A stretch of DNA of 64,000 nucleotides from positions 744,001 to 808,000 of the forward strand of contig NZ_CP126994.1 of NCBI RefSeq assembly GCF_030252425.1, read 5' to 3'. The DNA comes from Acidisoma sp. PAMC 29798. Lineage in GTDB: Bacteria; Pseudomonadota; Alphaproteobacteria; Acetobacterales; Acetobacteraceae. Positions 50,944-58,814 of the stretch are shown one piece after another (the first letter of the stretch is position 1; each line of letters starts with the position of its first letter). The notes below the pieces were generated by a model. That model saw nothing but the letters and a program-made list of their open reading frames with translations. It did no database searches and was not told the origin of the DNA. Position numbers and translations under genes: made by a program.

Positions 50944-52568
50944 CCGATATCATCGCCATCTTCCGTCTCTGGCGGAACCGTGCCGGAGGGATGGCGGCGG
51001 GCATCGGCCTGTCATTGCTGGCGCTCGCGGCCGGGCTCGCGATGATGGCCTTTGCCGGCCGATTGACGGCGGTGGCTGTGGTTGCCGGCGTGCTGGCGGC
51101 ACCACTCATTCTGCGCCTCACCGGCGTCGCCCGTGTCGTGCTGCGCTATGTGGAGCGCGTCGTGACGCATGACGCGACATTCCGCGCACTCGCGGACCTG
51201 CGGGTCTGGTTCTTCGCCGGCGTAGCCGAGCGGGCGGCGGGCGGCCTCGGCTTTCGCCGCAGCGGCGACGTGCTGTCGCGCATGGTGAGCGACGTGGACG
51301 CGCTGGACGGGCTTTATTCCCGCATCGTCGTGCCGCTCGCCGGCACCATTCTGATCCTGCCAGTGCTGGTGATCGTGCTCGCGATGCGCAACGGGCTGCT
51401 CGCCGTCGCGGTCGCCTTCTTGTTTGTGGTCGCGGCTTTCGTCATGCCGGGGATGGCCGCGCGGGGCACGGCGGCGGCGGGCGATCGCCTGTCCCAGGCT
51501 TTGTCGGGCCTACGCGTTTCAGTGCTCGATGCCCTGACCGGCTTGCGTGAAGTGCGCGTCTTCGGCGCCGAGGGCCGCATGCTGGCCGCGATGCAGGCGC
51601 GGGAGGCGAGCCTTCTGGCGGCCCAGCGCCAGGTCGCGCGCCATGCCCGCTGGGCACAGGCCGCGTCTTTCCTGGTTGCCCAGGCCGCCATTCTGCTGGT
51701 GCTGTTGACGGTCGGCGCACCGCCTGCCGCCGCCGTGGGCGCCGCCTTCCTCACCATCGCCGCCTTCGAGGCGATCGGCGGCTTGCCCCGAGCCGGCGCG
51801 CTGGCCGGTTACGCCATCGCTGGTGCCCGCCGGGTGCGGGCTATTGCCTTGGAGCCGATGATCGCGCCGGAACCGGCCGCGCCCGTGCCCCTGCCGAGGG
51901 ACACGACGCTGCGGTTCGAGGGTATCCGCTTTCGCTGGCAGGCCGAGCGCGCAATGGTGATGGATGGCTTGACGATGGACATCCCGGCCGGGTCCCGGGT
52001 CGCGATCCTCGGCCCATCGGGCTGCGGTAAATCGACCTTGGCGGCGCTCGCTCTACGGCTGGCGGTACCGGAGGAGGGACGCGTTCTGCTCGGCGGCGTC
52101 GATATCGCGCTGCTACGGGCGGCCGACCTGCGGTCGCGGGTCGCGCTGCTATCCCAGCATACGCATCTGTTCGACGATTCGATCCGAGCCAATCTTCTGT
52201 TGGCGCGGCCGGATGCCGATGAACCGGCGCTGTGGGCCGCGCTCGACGCGGCGCAGATTGGGGACATGGTGCGCGGCCTGCCGGAACGGCTGGATACCTG
52301 GGTCGGGGAGGGTGGTTTCCGCTTCTCCGGTGGTCAGGGACGCAGGCTTGCCCTGGCGCGGGCGCTGCTGTCGCCGGCGCTGGTTCTCATTCTGGACGAA
52401 CCTTGTGCAGGCCTGGATCTGGAGACGGAACAGGCCTTTCTGAAAACGCTCAACGACCTCGGTCGGGGGCGGACCTTCATTCTCATTGCGCATCGCTTGA
52501 CCGGGGTGGAACGGTTGGACCGGATCTGGCGTCTGTCAGGTGGCCATGCGGTGGCCGCGACAGCCTGA
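50940..52568 (+). CDS. CydC-type ABC exporter subunit (copy 2)
   Basis: A 542-residue partner of the preceding CydD-type gene. The membrane domain has VVLRYVERVVTHDATFRAL, the CydC-like RYVERV segment also found in copy 1. The ATPase part has Walker A ILGPSGCGKSTLAAL, signature RFSGGQGRRLALARAL and Walker B LVLILDEPCAGLD. Copies 1 and 2 differ throughout, so the duplication is old or one pair was acquired separately. Confidence 0.83.
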   Translation: MTDIIAIFRLWRNRAGGMAAGIGLSLLALAAGLAMMAFAGRLTAVAVVAGVLAAPLILRLTGVARVVLRYVERVVTHDATFRALADLRVWFFAGVAERAAGGLGFRRSGDVLSRMVSDVDALDGLYSRIVVPLAGTILILPVLVIVLAMRNGLLAVAVAFLFVVAAFVMPGMAARGTAAAGDRLSQALSGLRVSVLDALTGLREVRVFGAEGRMLAAMQAREASLLAAQRQVARHARWAQAASFLVAQAAILLVLLTVGAPPAAAVGAAFLTIAAFEAIGGLPRAGALAGYAIAGARRVRAIALEPMIAPEPAAPVPLPRDTTLRFEGIRFRWQAERAMVMDGLTMDIPAGSRVAILGPSGCGKSTLAALALRLAVPEEGRVLLGGVDIALLRAADLRSRVALLSQHTHLFDDSIRANLLLARPDADEPALWAALDAAQIGDMVRGLPERLDTWVGEGGFRFSGGQGRRLALARALLSPALVLILDEPCAGLDLETEQAFLKTLNDLGRGRTFILIAHRLTGVERLDRIWRLSGGHAVAATA

Positions 52569-52631
52569 CGTCACTTGACGGACAGCGCTCCGTAAGGCTC
52601 CGGTAAGTCCCATAATCCTGGAGAGACTGTC

Positions 52632-53039
52632 ATGCGTCGTCGAGCCGCGATCTTAGTCGTGATGTTGGCCGGTCTCACCGGATGCGCCTATGTTTCCAAG
52701 CAATATCACCCCGCCATGCCGACCTTCCTGGTCTTCTTCAGCCCTTGGTCCTCGACCTTGGACGCGGGCGGTGCCCAGACGACGTCAACCGCTGCGGCTG
52801 CCGCCTTGAAAGACCCCGATGCGACCGTCCAGGTCGTGGGTTTCGCCAGCACCATCGGCTCGGATGCCGCGAACCAGACCTTGGCCCAGCAGCGAGCCGC
52901 CGCAGTGGAGGCGCAGCTCATTGCCGACGGCGTGGATGCAAGCCGCGTCACTGCCATGTCGCGCGGCGCCACCACCTATCAGTTCACCCCGCAGGAATCC
53001 CGACGCGTGGAGATCGATATCGTTCACGCCGGCTTCTGA
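52632..53039 (+). CDS. OmpA-family lipoprotein
   Basis: A 135-residue lipoprotein: signal peptide with lipobox LTGC (cysteine at residue 18), then a short OmpA-C-like domain. The domain has FFSPWSSTLDAGG near its start, a GFAST-type strand (VQVVGFASTIGSD), LAQQRAAAVEAQLIADGV, and the ending ESRRVEIDIV, which matches the peptidoglycan-binding fold (NRRVE region). It probably ties the outer membrane to peptidoglycan. It stands alone after the cydDC copy 2 unit. Confidence 0.82.
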   Translation: MRRRAAILVVMLAGLTGCAYVSKQYHPAMPTFLVFFSPWSSTLDAGGAQTTSTAAAAALKDPDATVQVVGFASTIGSDAANQTLAQQRAAAVEAQLIADGVDASRVTAMSRGATTYQFTPQESRRVEIDIVHAGF

Positions 53040-53139
53040 TGTGTTTTCTCGCGGTCGCGTGAAGAGGATGCTTGCGTAGAGGATCTCTAAAAAGGCATGA
53101 AAGGCAGCAGGATACAGCGCGGCGTTGGAGTATAAGATC

Positions 53140-53532
53140 ATGTCGATCGCGGTGATGATGAAGCGCCGGTTGCGGGCTGCCGTGCCGCCGCTCATCTTTC
53201 TTTTGCTGGCGGTTTACTTTGGCTGGAATGCGACGCGGGGTGATCGCGGCTTGGTCGCCCAGCAGCAAGACAAGCTCGACCTTGCGGCGGCGCAGGTGCA
53301 GCTCGCGAGCGCCAACGCCGATGTCATGCGATGGGAAGCGAAGATCGATGGGCTTGGCGACAAGGCCTTGGATCTCGATGCGCTGGATGGTCAGGCGCGG
53401 AGCATGCTCAATCTGGTCGATCCGCGCGATCTGGTTGTCATGACCAGTACCGGAACCGAATCCGGCGCCGCCCCGATGCTCGGCGCCTCCACCGGGGCGG
53501 ACCAAGGCGCGCCAGTTAACCCCGGGCAGTAA
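53140..53532 (+). CDS. ftsB: Septum formation initiator family protein (FtsB/DivIC-like)
   Basis: A 130-residue protein with one membrane helix (about residues 12-30, PPLIFLLLAVYFGWNATRGD) followed by a coiled coil (LVAQQQDKLDLAAAQVQLAS...) and a conserved LDGQARSMLNLVDPRDLVV segment. This is the layout of alphaproteobacterial FtsB-like proteins, which join the division complex with FtsL and FtsQ. ATG 53140 was chosen, with GGAG nine bases upstream; the frame extends to a TTG at 53125. The usual neighbours eno and pdhA are absent in the window. Confidence 0.78.
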   Translation: MSIAVMMKRRLRAAVPPLIFLLLAVYFGWNATRGDRGLVAQQQDKLDLAAAQVQLASANADVMRWEAKIDGLGDKALDLDALDGQARSMLNLVDPRDLVVMTSTGTESGAAPMLGASTGADQGAPVNPGQ

Positions 53533-53574
53533 CGCTTGGATGGCGGATAAGCGCAGAGTCATCCGCCATCCAAG

Positions 53575-54747
53575 TCAGCCCAGCGCCGCGACGGCTTTCA
53601 TGACGCCGCGCAGCTCGGCCAAGCCTTTCAGGCGACCGACATAGGAATAGCCCGGGTTGCTGCGGCGCTCGCCGTCATTGCCCAGCAGGTGGCCGTGGTC
53701 CGGTCGCATCGGGATCGGCCGGTCATCGTCCGCTGCCGCCCGGCGCGTCTCCTCCCGCATCAAAGCCGCAATGACCGCCACCATATCCACGTCTCCGTCG
53801 AGATGGTCCGACTCGGTGAAGGACCCGTTCCCGTCCCGGCTGACATTGCGCAGATGGACGAAATGGATGCGGTGACCGAAGGCCTCCACCATCGTCGGCA
53901 CATCATTGTCGGCGCGCGACCCATAGGAGCCGGCACAGAGCGTCAGCCCATTGGCCGGGTGATCGACACCGTCGAGAATCGCTTCCGCATCCGACACGGT
54001 GGAGACGATGCGCGGCAGGCCGAATAGCGGCATCGGTGGATCGTCTGGATGGATGGCGAGATTGACGCCGACCTCCGCCGCCACCGGCACCACCTCCGCG
54101 AGGAAGGCGAGCAGGTTCGCGCGCATGTCGGCGGCGGTGATGCCGTCGAAGGCCGCGATCCGGTCGCGGATGCCCTCGCGGCTATAGCTGTCTTCGCCGC
54201 CCGGCAGGCCTGCGATAATATTGGTTTCGAGTGTCGCGATCTCGGCCTCGGTCTTCTCCGCCAGCACCGCGCGGGCGCGTTCGAGCAGTAGGTCGGGATA
54301 GTCGTGCTCGGCGCCGGCCCGCTTCAGGACATAGGCGTCGTAGGCGACGAATTCGGCGAGATCGAACCGCAAGGCGCGGCCCGTGCTCGGCATGGCGAAC
54401 ATCAAGTCGGTGCGTGTCCAGTCCACGACAGGCATGAAATTGTAGCAGACGGTGGGAATGCCGGCGCGGCCCAGATTGGCCAGGCTGTCCTTCCAGGCAT
54501 CGATAGACTGCCGCCACGGCCCCGATCGCATCTTGACGGAACTAGGAACGGGGATGGATTCGCACACGTTCCAGGTGAGACCTGCCGCGGCGATCATCGC
54601 CTTGCGCGTCGCGATATCCTCGGGTGTCCAGGCACGACCGTCGTAGATGTGGTGGAGCGCTGTGACGACGCCGGTGGCACCCGCCTGACGGACGTGACCC
54701 AGCGAAATCGGGTCCTCCGGACCGAACCACCGCCAGCTTTGCTGCAT
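53575..54747 (-). CDS. uxuA: Mannonate dehydratase
   Basis: A 390-residue UxuA enzyme that removes water from D-mannonate to give 2-keto-3-deoxygluconate in glucuronate breakdown. The start MQQSWRWFGPEDPISLGHVR and the run GATGVVTALHHI match the family; conserved metal and active-site segments NVCESIPV, CYNFMPVVDWTRTDL, AIHPDDPP, LCAGSYGSR and HLRNV follow, ending with RPDHGH. ATG 54747 was chosen because GGAGGT lies seven bases upstream and it matches the start of E. coli UxuA. No other uronate genes are nearby. Confidence 0.92.
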   Translation of the reverse strand: MQQSWRWFGPEDPISLGHVRQAGATGVVTALHHIYDGRAWTPEDIATRKAMIAAAGLTWNVCESIPVPSSVKMRSGPWRQSIDAWKDSLANLGRAGIPTVCYNFMPVVDWTRTDLMFAMPSTGRALRFDLAEFVAYDAYVLKRAGAEHDYPDLLLERARAVLAEKTEAEIATLETNIIAGLPGGEDSYSREGIRDRIAAFDGITAADMRANLLAFLAEVVPVAAEVGVNLAIHPDDPPMPLFGLPRIVSTVSDAEAILDGVDHPANGLTLCAGSYGSRADNDVPTMVEAFGHRIHFVHLRNVSRDGNGSFTESDHLDGDVDMVAVIAALMREETRRAAADDDRPIPMRPDHGHLLGNDGERRSNPGYSYVGRLKGLAELRGVMKAVAALG

Positions 54748-54911
54748 CGTTTTGACCTCCGCCATTTGCGCCAAAGGCTCGGCGCTTATGCATGAAGCGT
54801 CAACGGGCGGCGCGCCCGCCCGAGATGCGGTCGCTCACGAACACATGAGCGCCCTGGTAGCGCGCATGGGCGGACCCGACTTGTGGTGCAAGTTTAATGG
54901 GACGCAATGAC

Positions 54912-55115
54912 ATGACCTTTCTTCGCGTGATCCAAATCTCGTTCATCGTGGCACCGCTCGCTTTGGCGGCGTGCAGCCGGGCCGCATCCGATGGTGCGCC
55001 TGGCCCCTTGCCGAACGGGGCCGCCGGCGGTGCAGCGGCGAGCGCTGGCTCGGCATCGCCCAATGGTGGGGGTAGTGGCGCTGCAGGCGCCGCCGGCGCC
55101 GGGGCTGCGAAATAG
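54912..55115 (+). CDS. Small Gly/Ala/Ser-rich lipoprotein
   Basis: A 67-residue predicted lipoprotein. A hydrophobic signal ends in LALAACS, a fair lipobox, giving a mature part of only about 45 residues that is almost wholly Gly, Ala, Ser and Pro. The frame can also start at ATG 54897, five codons earlier. No domain is recognised. It ends one base before the start of the next gene. Low-complexity lipoproteins of this kind are common but hard to prove as genes. Confidence 0.45.
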   Translation: MTFLRVIQISFIVAPLALAACSRAASDGAPGPLPNGAAGGAAASAGSASPNGGGSGAAGAAGAGAAK

Positions 55116-55116
55116 C

Positions 55117-55653
55117 ATGTCTGGCGAGGACGAGAGGATCCGCGTCCAGCAGCCCGCGGGTGGTCTACGCACGGCGTCTCTCAGGGCATCCTTCGCTCAG
55201 TCGGACGCCATGCAGAAGGCGATCGACGATCTCGAAATGAGCGGCTTCAACCGGGCGGATATCAGCGTCATCCAGGGCGGCGACCCAACGGTGCCGATCC
55301 CTGAAGGCGGCGATCTCGAGGCGCCCTACAATGAGGAGGATGCGCGCCAGGCCCGTACTCTCCAGGCAAGCGGTGCCGCGAGTGTGGCGGCTTTGGCCGC
55401 GGCGGGCGTGACCATCGCGACCGGTGGCTTGGCCGCTATTGCCATTGGCGCGGCGGTCGTGGCGGGCGCCGCTGCGGGTGGTGCCACGCATGTGCTCAGC
55501 ACGGCCGCGAATAGTGCCGAGCAGGAAGGCCGTGAGGCCCATGCGGCCCAGGGCCTGCTGACGCTGTCCGTTCAAGTGCCGACGCCCGATAAGCAAGCTA
55601 AGGCCGAGGCTATTCTTCACGCTGCCGGTGCGACGGCCGTCACTATGGTCTAG
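55117..55653 (+). CDS. YflT-like stress-domain protein with Ala/Gly-rich hydrophobic segment
   Basis: A 178-residue protein. After a short polar start, residues about 30-60 (SFAQSDAMQKAIDDLEMSGF, RADISVI) resemble the general stress protein YflT domain, which often precedes glycine-zipper-like membrane segments. Residues about 85-130 are hydrophobic Ala/Gly-rich (AALAAAGVTIATGGLAAIAI) and may insert in a membrane. The C-terminal part (TLSVQVPTPDKQAKAEAIL) looks like a second small alpha/beta domain. ATG 55117 was chosen for its position just after the lipoprotein stop. Function unknown; a stress role is inferred from the resemblance. Confidence 0.6.
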   Translation: MSGEDERIRVQQPAGGLRTASLRASFAQSDAMQKAIDDLEMSGFNRADISVIQGGDPTVPIPEGGDLEAPYNEEDARQARTLQASGAASVAALAAAGVTIATGGLAAIAIGAAVVAGAAAGGATHVLSTAANSAEQEGREAHAAQGLLTLSVQVPTPDKQAKAEAILHAAGATAVTMV

Positions 55654-55669
55654 GCGCGGCGTCGCGCCT
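55652..55669. terminator. Hairpin between convergent genes
   Basis: AGGCGCG (55652-55658) and CGCGCCT (55663-55669) form a 7-base stem with a GCGT loop. It begins within the stop codon of the YflT-like gene and touches the stop of the convergent MarR gene, so it could end both transcripts. There is no long T-run. Confidence 0.45.
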
Positions 55670-56118
55670 TAGCTCAAAGCTTCGATCAGCTTCTTCAGCA
55701 AGGCGATCAAGTCCGGTTTGGCGTCACCCACAATGACGTCCAGCCGCGTCTCATGTCTTTCGACATGCGGCATCAACACATCGAGCGCATCTTCACCCGC
55801 TTGTGTGAGGTGAAGCGTGACGCTCCGCCGATCCTTGGCAGAACTTTCACGCAGGATCAGACCTTCCTTTTCCAGGGCCGTGATAAGCGGACTGATTGTG
55901 GACTTGTCCCGCCCGATCGCACGGCAAATCTCGATCTGCGAAAGACCAGGATTGAGGCGGATGATCATCAGCGTCGCAAAGCGCCCAGTTTTGAAGTCGG
56001 GCTGGCTGGAACTCGCGATGAAGGCCCGCAAAACCGCCTCCTGCGCCATGCGCAGATGAAGGCCTATGTAGTCCTCCAGCAGACCCAGATGGATGGCCGG
56101 GTCGGGCGATTTGTTCAC
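55669..56118 (-). CDS. MarR-family transcriptional regulator
   Basis: A 149-residue MarR regulator with a winged helix-turn-helix in the middle (LSQIEICRAIGRDKSTISPL) and the wing motif DRRSVTLHLTQAGED. MarR proteins usually repress nearby efflux or degradation genes and respond to phenolic compounds. It lies 70 bases downstream of nothing and upstream of no co-directional gene closer than the chromate transporter pair, which ends 69 bases before its start; the pair reads in the same direction but lies upstream of it, so one unit chr-chr-marR is possible. Its target is unknown. Confidence 0.85.
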   Translation of the reverse strand: MNKSPDPAIHLGLLEDYIGLHLRMAQEAVLRAFIASSSQPDFKTGRFATLMIIRLNPGLSQIEICRAIGRDKSTISPLITALEKEGLILRESSAKDRRSVTLHLTQAGEDALDVLMPHVERHETRLDVIVGDAKPDLIALLKKLIEALS

Positions 56119-56187
56119 GCGCTCGCTCTACGGTTTAGTTTGAATACAAACTTAATCACATTCGGACCCTTTGTCCACAGGTTCCAC

Positions 56188-56709
56188 TCAGAAGAAGCCG
56201 AGCAGGCCGGCGCCTGCGGTCAGGCCGAGGAACCAAAGGGGATGGCGTTTCGTGCCGAGCGTGCCCGCGACCACGACGGCCGCCAAAGTCACGGCCCGCC
56301 AATCGACCGCTGCGGCACGGACCAGTAAAAACCCTGCCGCCAGCATCAGCCCCGCCGTGACAGGCACAAGCCCCGCCTGAACGACGCGGCGCCAACGGCG
56401 GTCCCGGAACCGGACCCAGATGCCGCCGACGATATAGGCGAGCGTGACGGCAGGAAGCAGGAAGGCGAGTGTCGCGACGAGCGCCCCATAAATGCCCGCG
56501 ATGTGCCAGCCGAACAGCGTCACCGCCAGCATGTTCGGACCCGGCGCCGCCTGTGCAAGCGCATAGAGCCGTACGAACTCCGTCGTGCTGAGCCAGTGCT
56601 GCTGATGTACCAGCGCGCGCTCCATGGCCGGCAGCGTGGTCGAGGCGCCGCCGATCGCGAGGAAGGACAGTTCGGCGAAGATCAACGCCAAGGCGAGCAG
56701 ATGCGTCAT
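56188..56709 (-). CDS. Chromate transporter (ChrA family), second half
   Basis: A 173-residue membrane protein equal to one CHR domain. It has the family motifs FLAIGGASTTLPAMERA and AQAAPGPNMLAVTLFGW, and several hydrophobic helices. Start 56709 was chosen because it overlaps the preceding CHR gene by ATGA; the open frame reaching 57093 is only antisense-like sequence in the neighbour. Short-chain CHR proteins work as pairs of unlike halves. Named for chromate efflux, though many family members have other or unknown anions. Confidence 0.82.
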   Translation of the reverse strand: MTHLLALALIFAELSFLAIGGASTTLPAMERALVHQQHWLSTTEFVRLYALAQAAPGPNMLAVTLFGWHIAGIYGALVATLAFLLPAVTLAYIVGGIWVRFRDRRWRRVVQAGLVPVTAGLMLAAGFLLVRAAAVDWRAVTLAAVVVAGTLGTKRHPLWFLGLTAGAGLLGFF

Positions 56710-57263
56710 TCCCGGATGCTCCAGCCGGCGAGGGCGATGCTCGCGGGGACGAGCACGCAGAGGCTGAACAGGAAGGGCAGCCGAAAGACCCCGAGAGCCG
56801 CGAAACTGGCGGCCGCCACCGCCAGACCGCGCGGGGAGGCGCGAAGGGGCAGGGCGATCTTGATGGCGGTCGCCAGCACCAGGCCGGCGGCGCCGGCGGA
56901 GAGCCCTGTCACGAGATGGCGGACCGGGGGCAGATTGCCGTAGCGGCCATAGGCCGTACCAATGGCGAGCACGATGCCGATCGGCGCGCCCAGCAGGCCC
57001 ACTAGGGCCGCGACGCTGCCGCGCACACCGCATACCCGCGATCCGAAGATCACCGCTAGATTGGCGACATTCGCCCCTGGCAGGAACTGACACAGGGCAA
57101 GAAGTTCATTGAACTCGGCGGGTGTCTGCCAGCGCCGTTCCTCCACCATGACCCGCCGGATCATCGGCAGAACGCCACCGAAGCCCATCAGGCCAGCGCG
57201 AAAGAAGGCCCGGAAGAGCGCAAAGGCACTGAGGCGAAAGGGGAAGGCTTCGGGCTGCTGCAT
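56706..57263 (-). CDS. Chromate transporter (ChrA family), first half
   Basis: A 185-residue CHR-domain membrane protein. It has the typical start FRAFFRAGLMGFGGVLPMI, then EFNELLALCQFLPGANVANLA with the PGANV/PGPN motif, and several helices. With the next gene, overlapping by four bases, it makes a two-chain version of the usual two-domain ChrA. A MarR-type gene follows the pair in the same direction. Confidence 0.84.
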   Translation of the reverse strand: MQQPEAFPFRLSAFALFRAFFRAGLMGFGGVLPMIRRVMVEERRWQTPAEFNELLALCQFLPGANVANLAVIFGSRVCGVRGSVAALVGLLGAPIGIVLAIGTAYGRYGNLPPVRHLVTGLSAGAAGLVLATAIKIALPLRASPRGLAVAAASFAALGVFRLPFLFSLCVLVPASIALAGWSIRE

Positions 57264-57299
57264 CGTTCAAGCAGGTATAGGGACGCAGGCTCCGGCCGG

Positions 57300-58205
57300 C
57301 TACGCCTGCTGTCCCCGCACGTCGATGTCATGCAGGAAGCCGGCGAGATGCGGCTGCGTTGTGTTCGCGGTGTCGCGCAGAATGCCGACATTATAGGTTT
57401 CGCGCTTGGCCGGTTCACGAATGGCGACCATCGGGTCTTCGCCATCACGCACATAGCCCAACGAGAAGCAGCCGAGTTGATAGCCCATCAGCTTCAACAG
57501 ATCGTCCGGTAGTGTTTTGGCAACGTCGAGCGGCGTCGAGAGATACTGGTTCTCCTCCTGCCGGACCCAGCCCACGGCATAGGTGAGGTTGACGGCCTGT
57601 CGCACGACGTCAGACCTATTGCGGCCAGCACCGTGAAAGACCTTGCCGGTGTAGAAGAGCGCCGAGCCACGCTTCATGACGGCGGGATAGGCCTCCGCCA
57701 TATCGTATTTCTTACGGTTGCTGAGATGGCTTTTCGGCACGACGCGGGTGGCGCCCATCTCTTCGGTGTAGTCGCTCAGTGCCCAGAGGATATTGCACTG
57801 GATGTCGTAGTCGAGTGGGAAGGGGAAGAAATCCCAGGCGACCTCATCCTGATGCAGTTTCTGCGCAGGTGACCCCGGATGGACCGAAATGATTTGGGTG
57901 AGGTGGAGCTGAAAGGTGGAGGCCTTTCGTAGAACGATGCCGGCGGTCTCGAGCGCAATCGGGTTCATGATCAAGGCGCGCGCCGCGGGTGATCTTGCAA
58001 TCAGCGCGCCCGTGCGTTTGGTCTGCAGACCCAGAAAGCTGTCCTGCCCGAACATCGAAGTCTCGATGTAAGGCGCCATCTCGTCCGCGATGCTGTCCAT
58101 CAGGCCTGACGGCGCCAATTCATCGACGATGGCATAGCCATCGGTTCTGAGGGCGGCGGAGATGTCGTCCGCCGTGGCCGAAGCCGGGAAATGGATAAGC
58201 TCCAT
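57300..58205 (-). CDS. Phytanoyl-CoA dioxygenase family protein
   Basis: A 301-residue Fe(II)/2-oxoglutarate-dependent oxygenase of the PhyH type. The iron ligands are His118 and Asp120 in KLHQDEVAWDFF and His191 in KVFHGAGRNRS; Arg202 shortly after fits the 2-oxoglutarate contact. The family hydroxylates small molecules and acyl groups; the substrate cannot be told. It stands alone, 36 bases from the chromate genes on one side and with a hairpin upstream at 58269. Confidence 0.83.
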   Translation of the reverse strand: MELIHFPASATADDISAALRTDGYAIVDELAPSGLMDSIADEMAPYIETSMFGQDSFLGLQTKRTGALIARSPAARALIMNPIALETAGIVLRKASTFQLHLTQIISVHPGSPAQKLHQDEVAWDFFPFPLDYDIQCNILWALSDYTEEMGATRVVPKSHLSNRKKYDMAEAYPAVMKRGSALFYTGKVFHGAGRNRSDVVRQAVNLTYAVGWVRQEENQYLSTPLDVAKTLPDDLLKLMGYQLGCFSLGYVRDGEDPMVAIREPAKRETYNVGILRDTANTTQPHLAGFLHDIDVRGQQA

Positions 58206-58268
58206 GAAACAACTCCGGATCGCAGGGGAGCCTCTGATGCGTCTGGGTCGTGAAGACGCCGCGAAGAT

Positions 58269-58295
58269 GGGGCCGCGATAAACGCGCGCGGCCCC
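58269..58295. terminator. GC-rich hairpin downstream of the Met/His-rich gene
   Basis: GGGGCCGCG (58269-58277) pairs with CGCGGCCCC (58287-58295) around a 9-base loop. It lies 25 bases after the stop of the minus-strand Met/His-rich gene (58320) and before the PhyH gene on the same strand, so it may end that transcript. No T-run is present. Confidence 0.5.
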
Positions 58296-58319
58296 GGTCC
58301 TCGATCTTGTGAGCGGAGT

Positions 58320-58607
58320 TTAGGACGACGTGGCGGGGGACATCGGCGAGGTCAGTTCCTTGCCATTCAGCATATCGGCCGAATGATCGGCGCCGGACGG
58401 GCCATTCATGTCCATGGGCTTGCCGGAATGGGCCATCATCTTGTGGTGGGCCATCATCATCTTGTGGTGCATCATCGGCTTCTTCATGCCCATTCCCATG
58501 CTGCTGGCGGGGGCAGGTGCGGCCGGCGTGGTCGACTGCGCCCAGGCGGATGCGGAACCGAGAAGGGCGACGGCGCAGGTCGCCGAGAGGAGCCAGGTCG
58601 TTTTCAT
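58320..58607 (-). CDS. Methionine/histidine-rich exported protein
   Basis: A 95-residue protein with a signal peptide (MKTTWLLSATCAVALLG..., cut near SAWA-QS). The mature part is a short Ala/Pro/Ser stretch, then a block of Met and His with repeats KKPMMHHKMMMAHHKMMAH, and an acidic tail ending SPMSPATSS. Such Met/His clusters bind copper or silver in periplasmic metal proteins, so metal handling is an inference. ATG 58607 was chosen since GGAGA lies just upstream and gives a clean signal peptide; the frame to 58751 adds only charged sequence. No known family recognised. Confidence 0.75.
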   Translation of the reverse strand: MKTTWLLSATCAVALLGSASAWAQSTTPAAPAPASSMGMGMKKPMMHHKMMMAHHKMMAHSGKPMDMNGPSGADHSADMLNGKELTSPMSPATSS

Positions 58608-58744
58608 GTCGTTCTCCGTATGTCGTTGAGGACCGAGATTGGCCGGCATCACAGCATCTGTGATCCCCGCTGATATGGGCGGGTTACGCCCGCCGTTAAG
58701 GGCAGAATCGTTACGTCCGGGCCACTCATCAATCTGACACCTAT

Positions 58745-58758
58745 CTGTCATGTGACAG
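58745..58758. promoter_or_regulatory. Small palindrome upstream of the hydrolase gene
   Basis: CTGTCA (58745-58750) and TGACAG (58753-58758) are perfect reverse complements with a 2-base centre; TGACAC lies just before. It sits in the 207-base divergent region between the Met/His-rich gene and the hydrolase at 58815. It could be an operator half-site pair. No regulator can be named. Confidence 0.3.
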
Positions 58759-58814
58759 TTCCGTGGCGTTTTTTTCTATGCGGGGGGTCCCCCGGATGGT
58801 AGCCCAGAGCGGTC

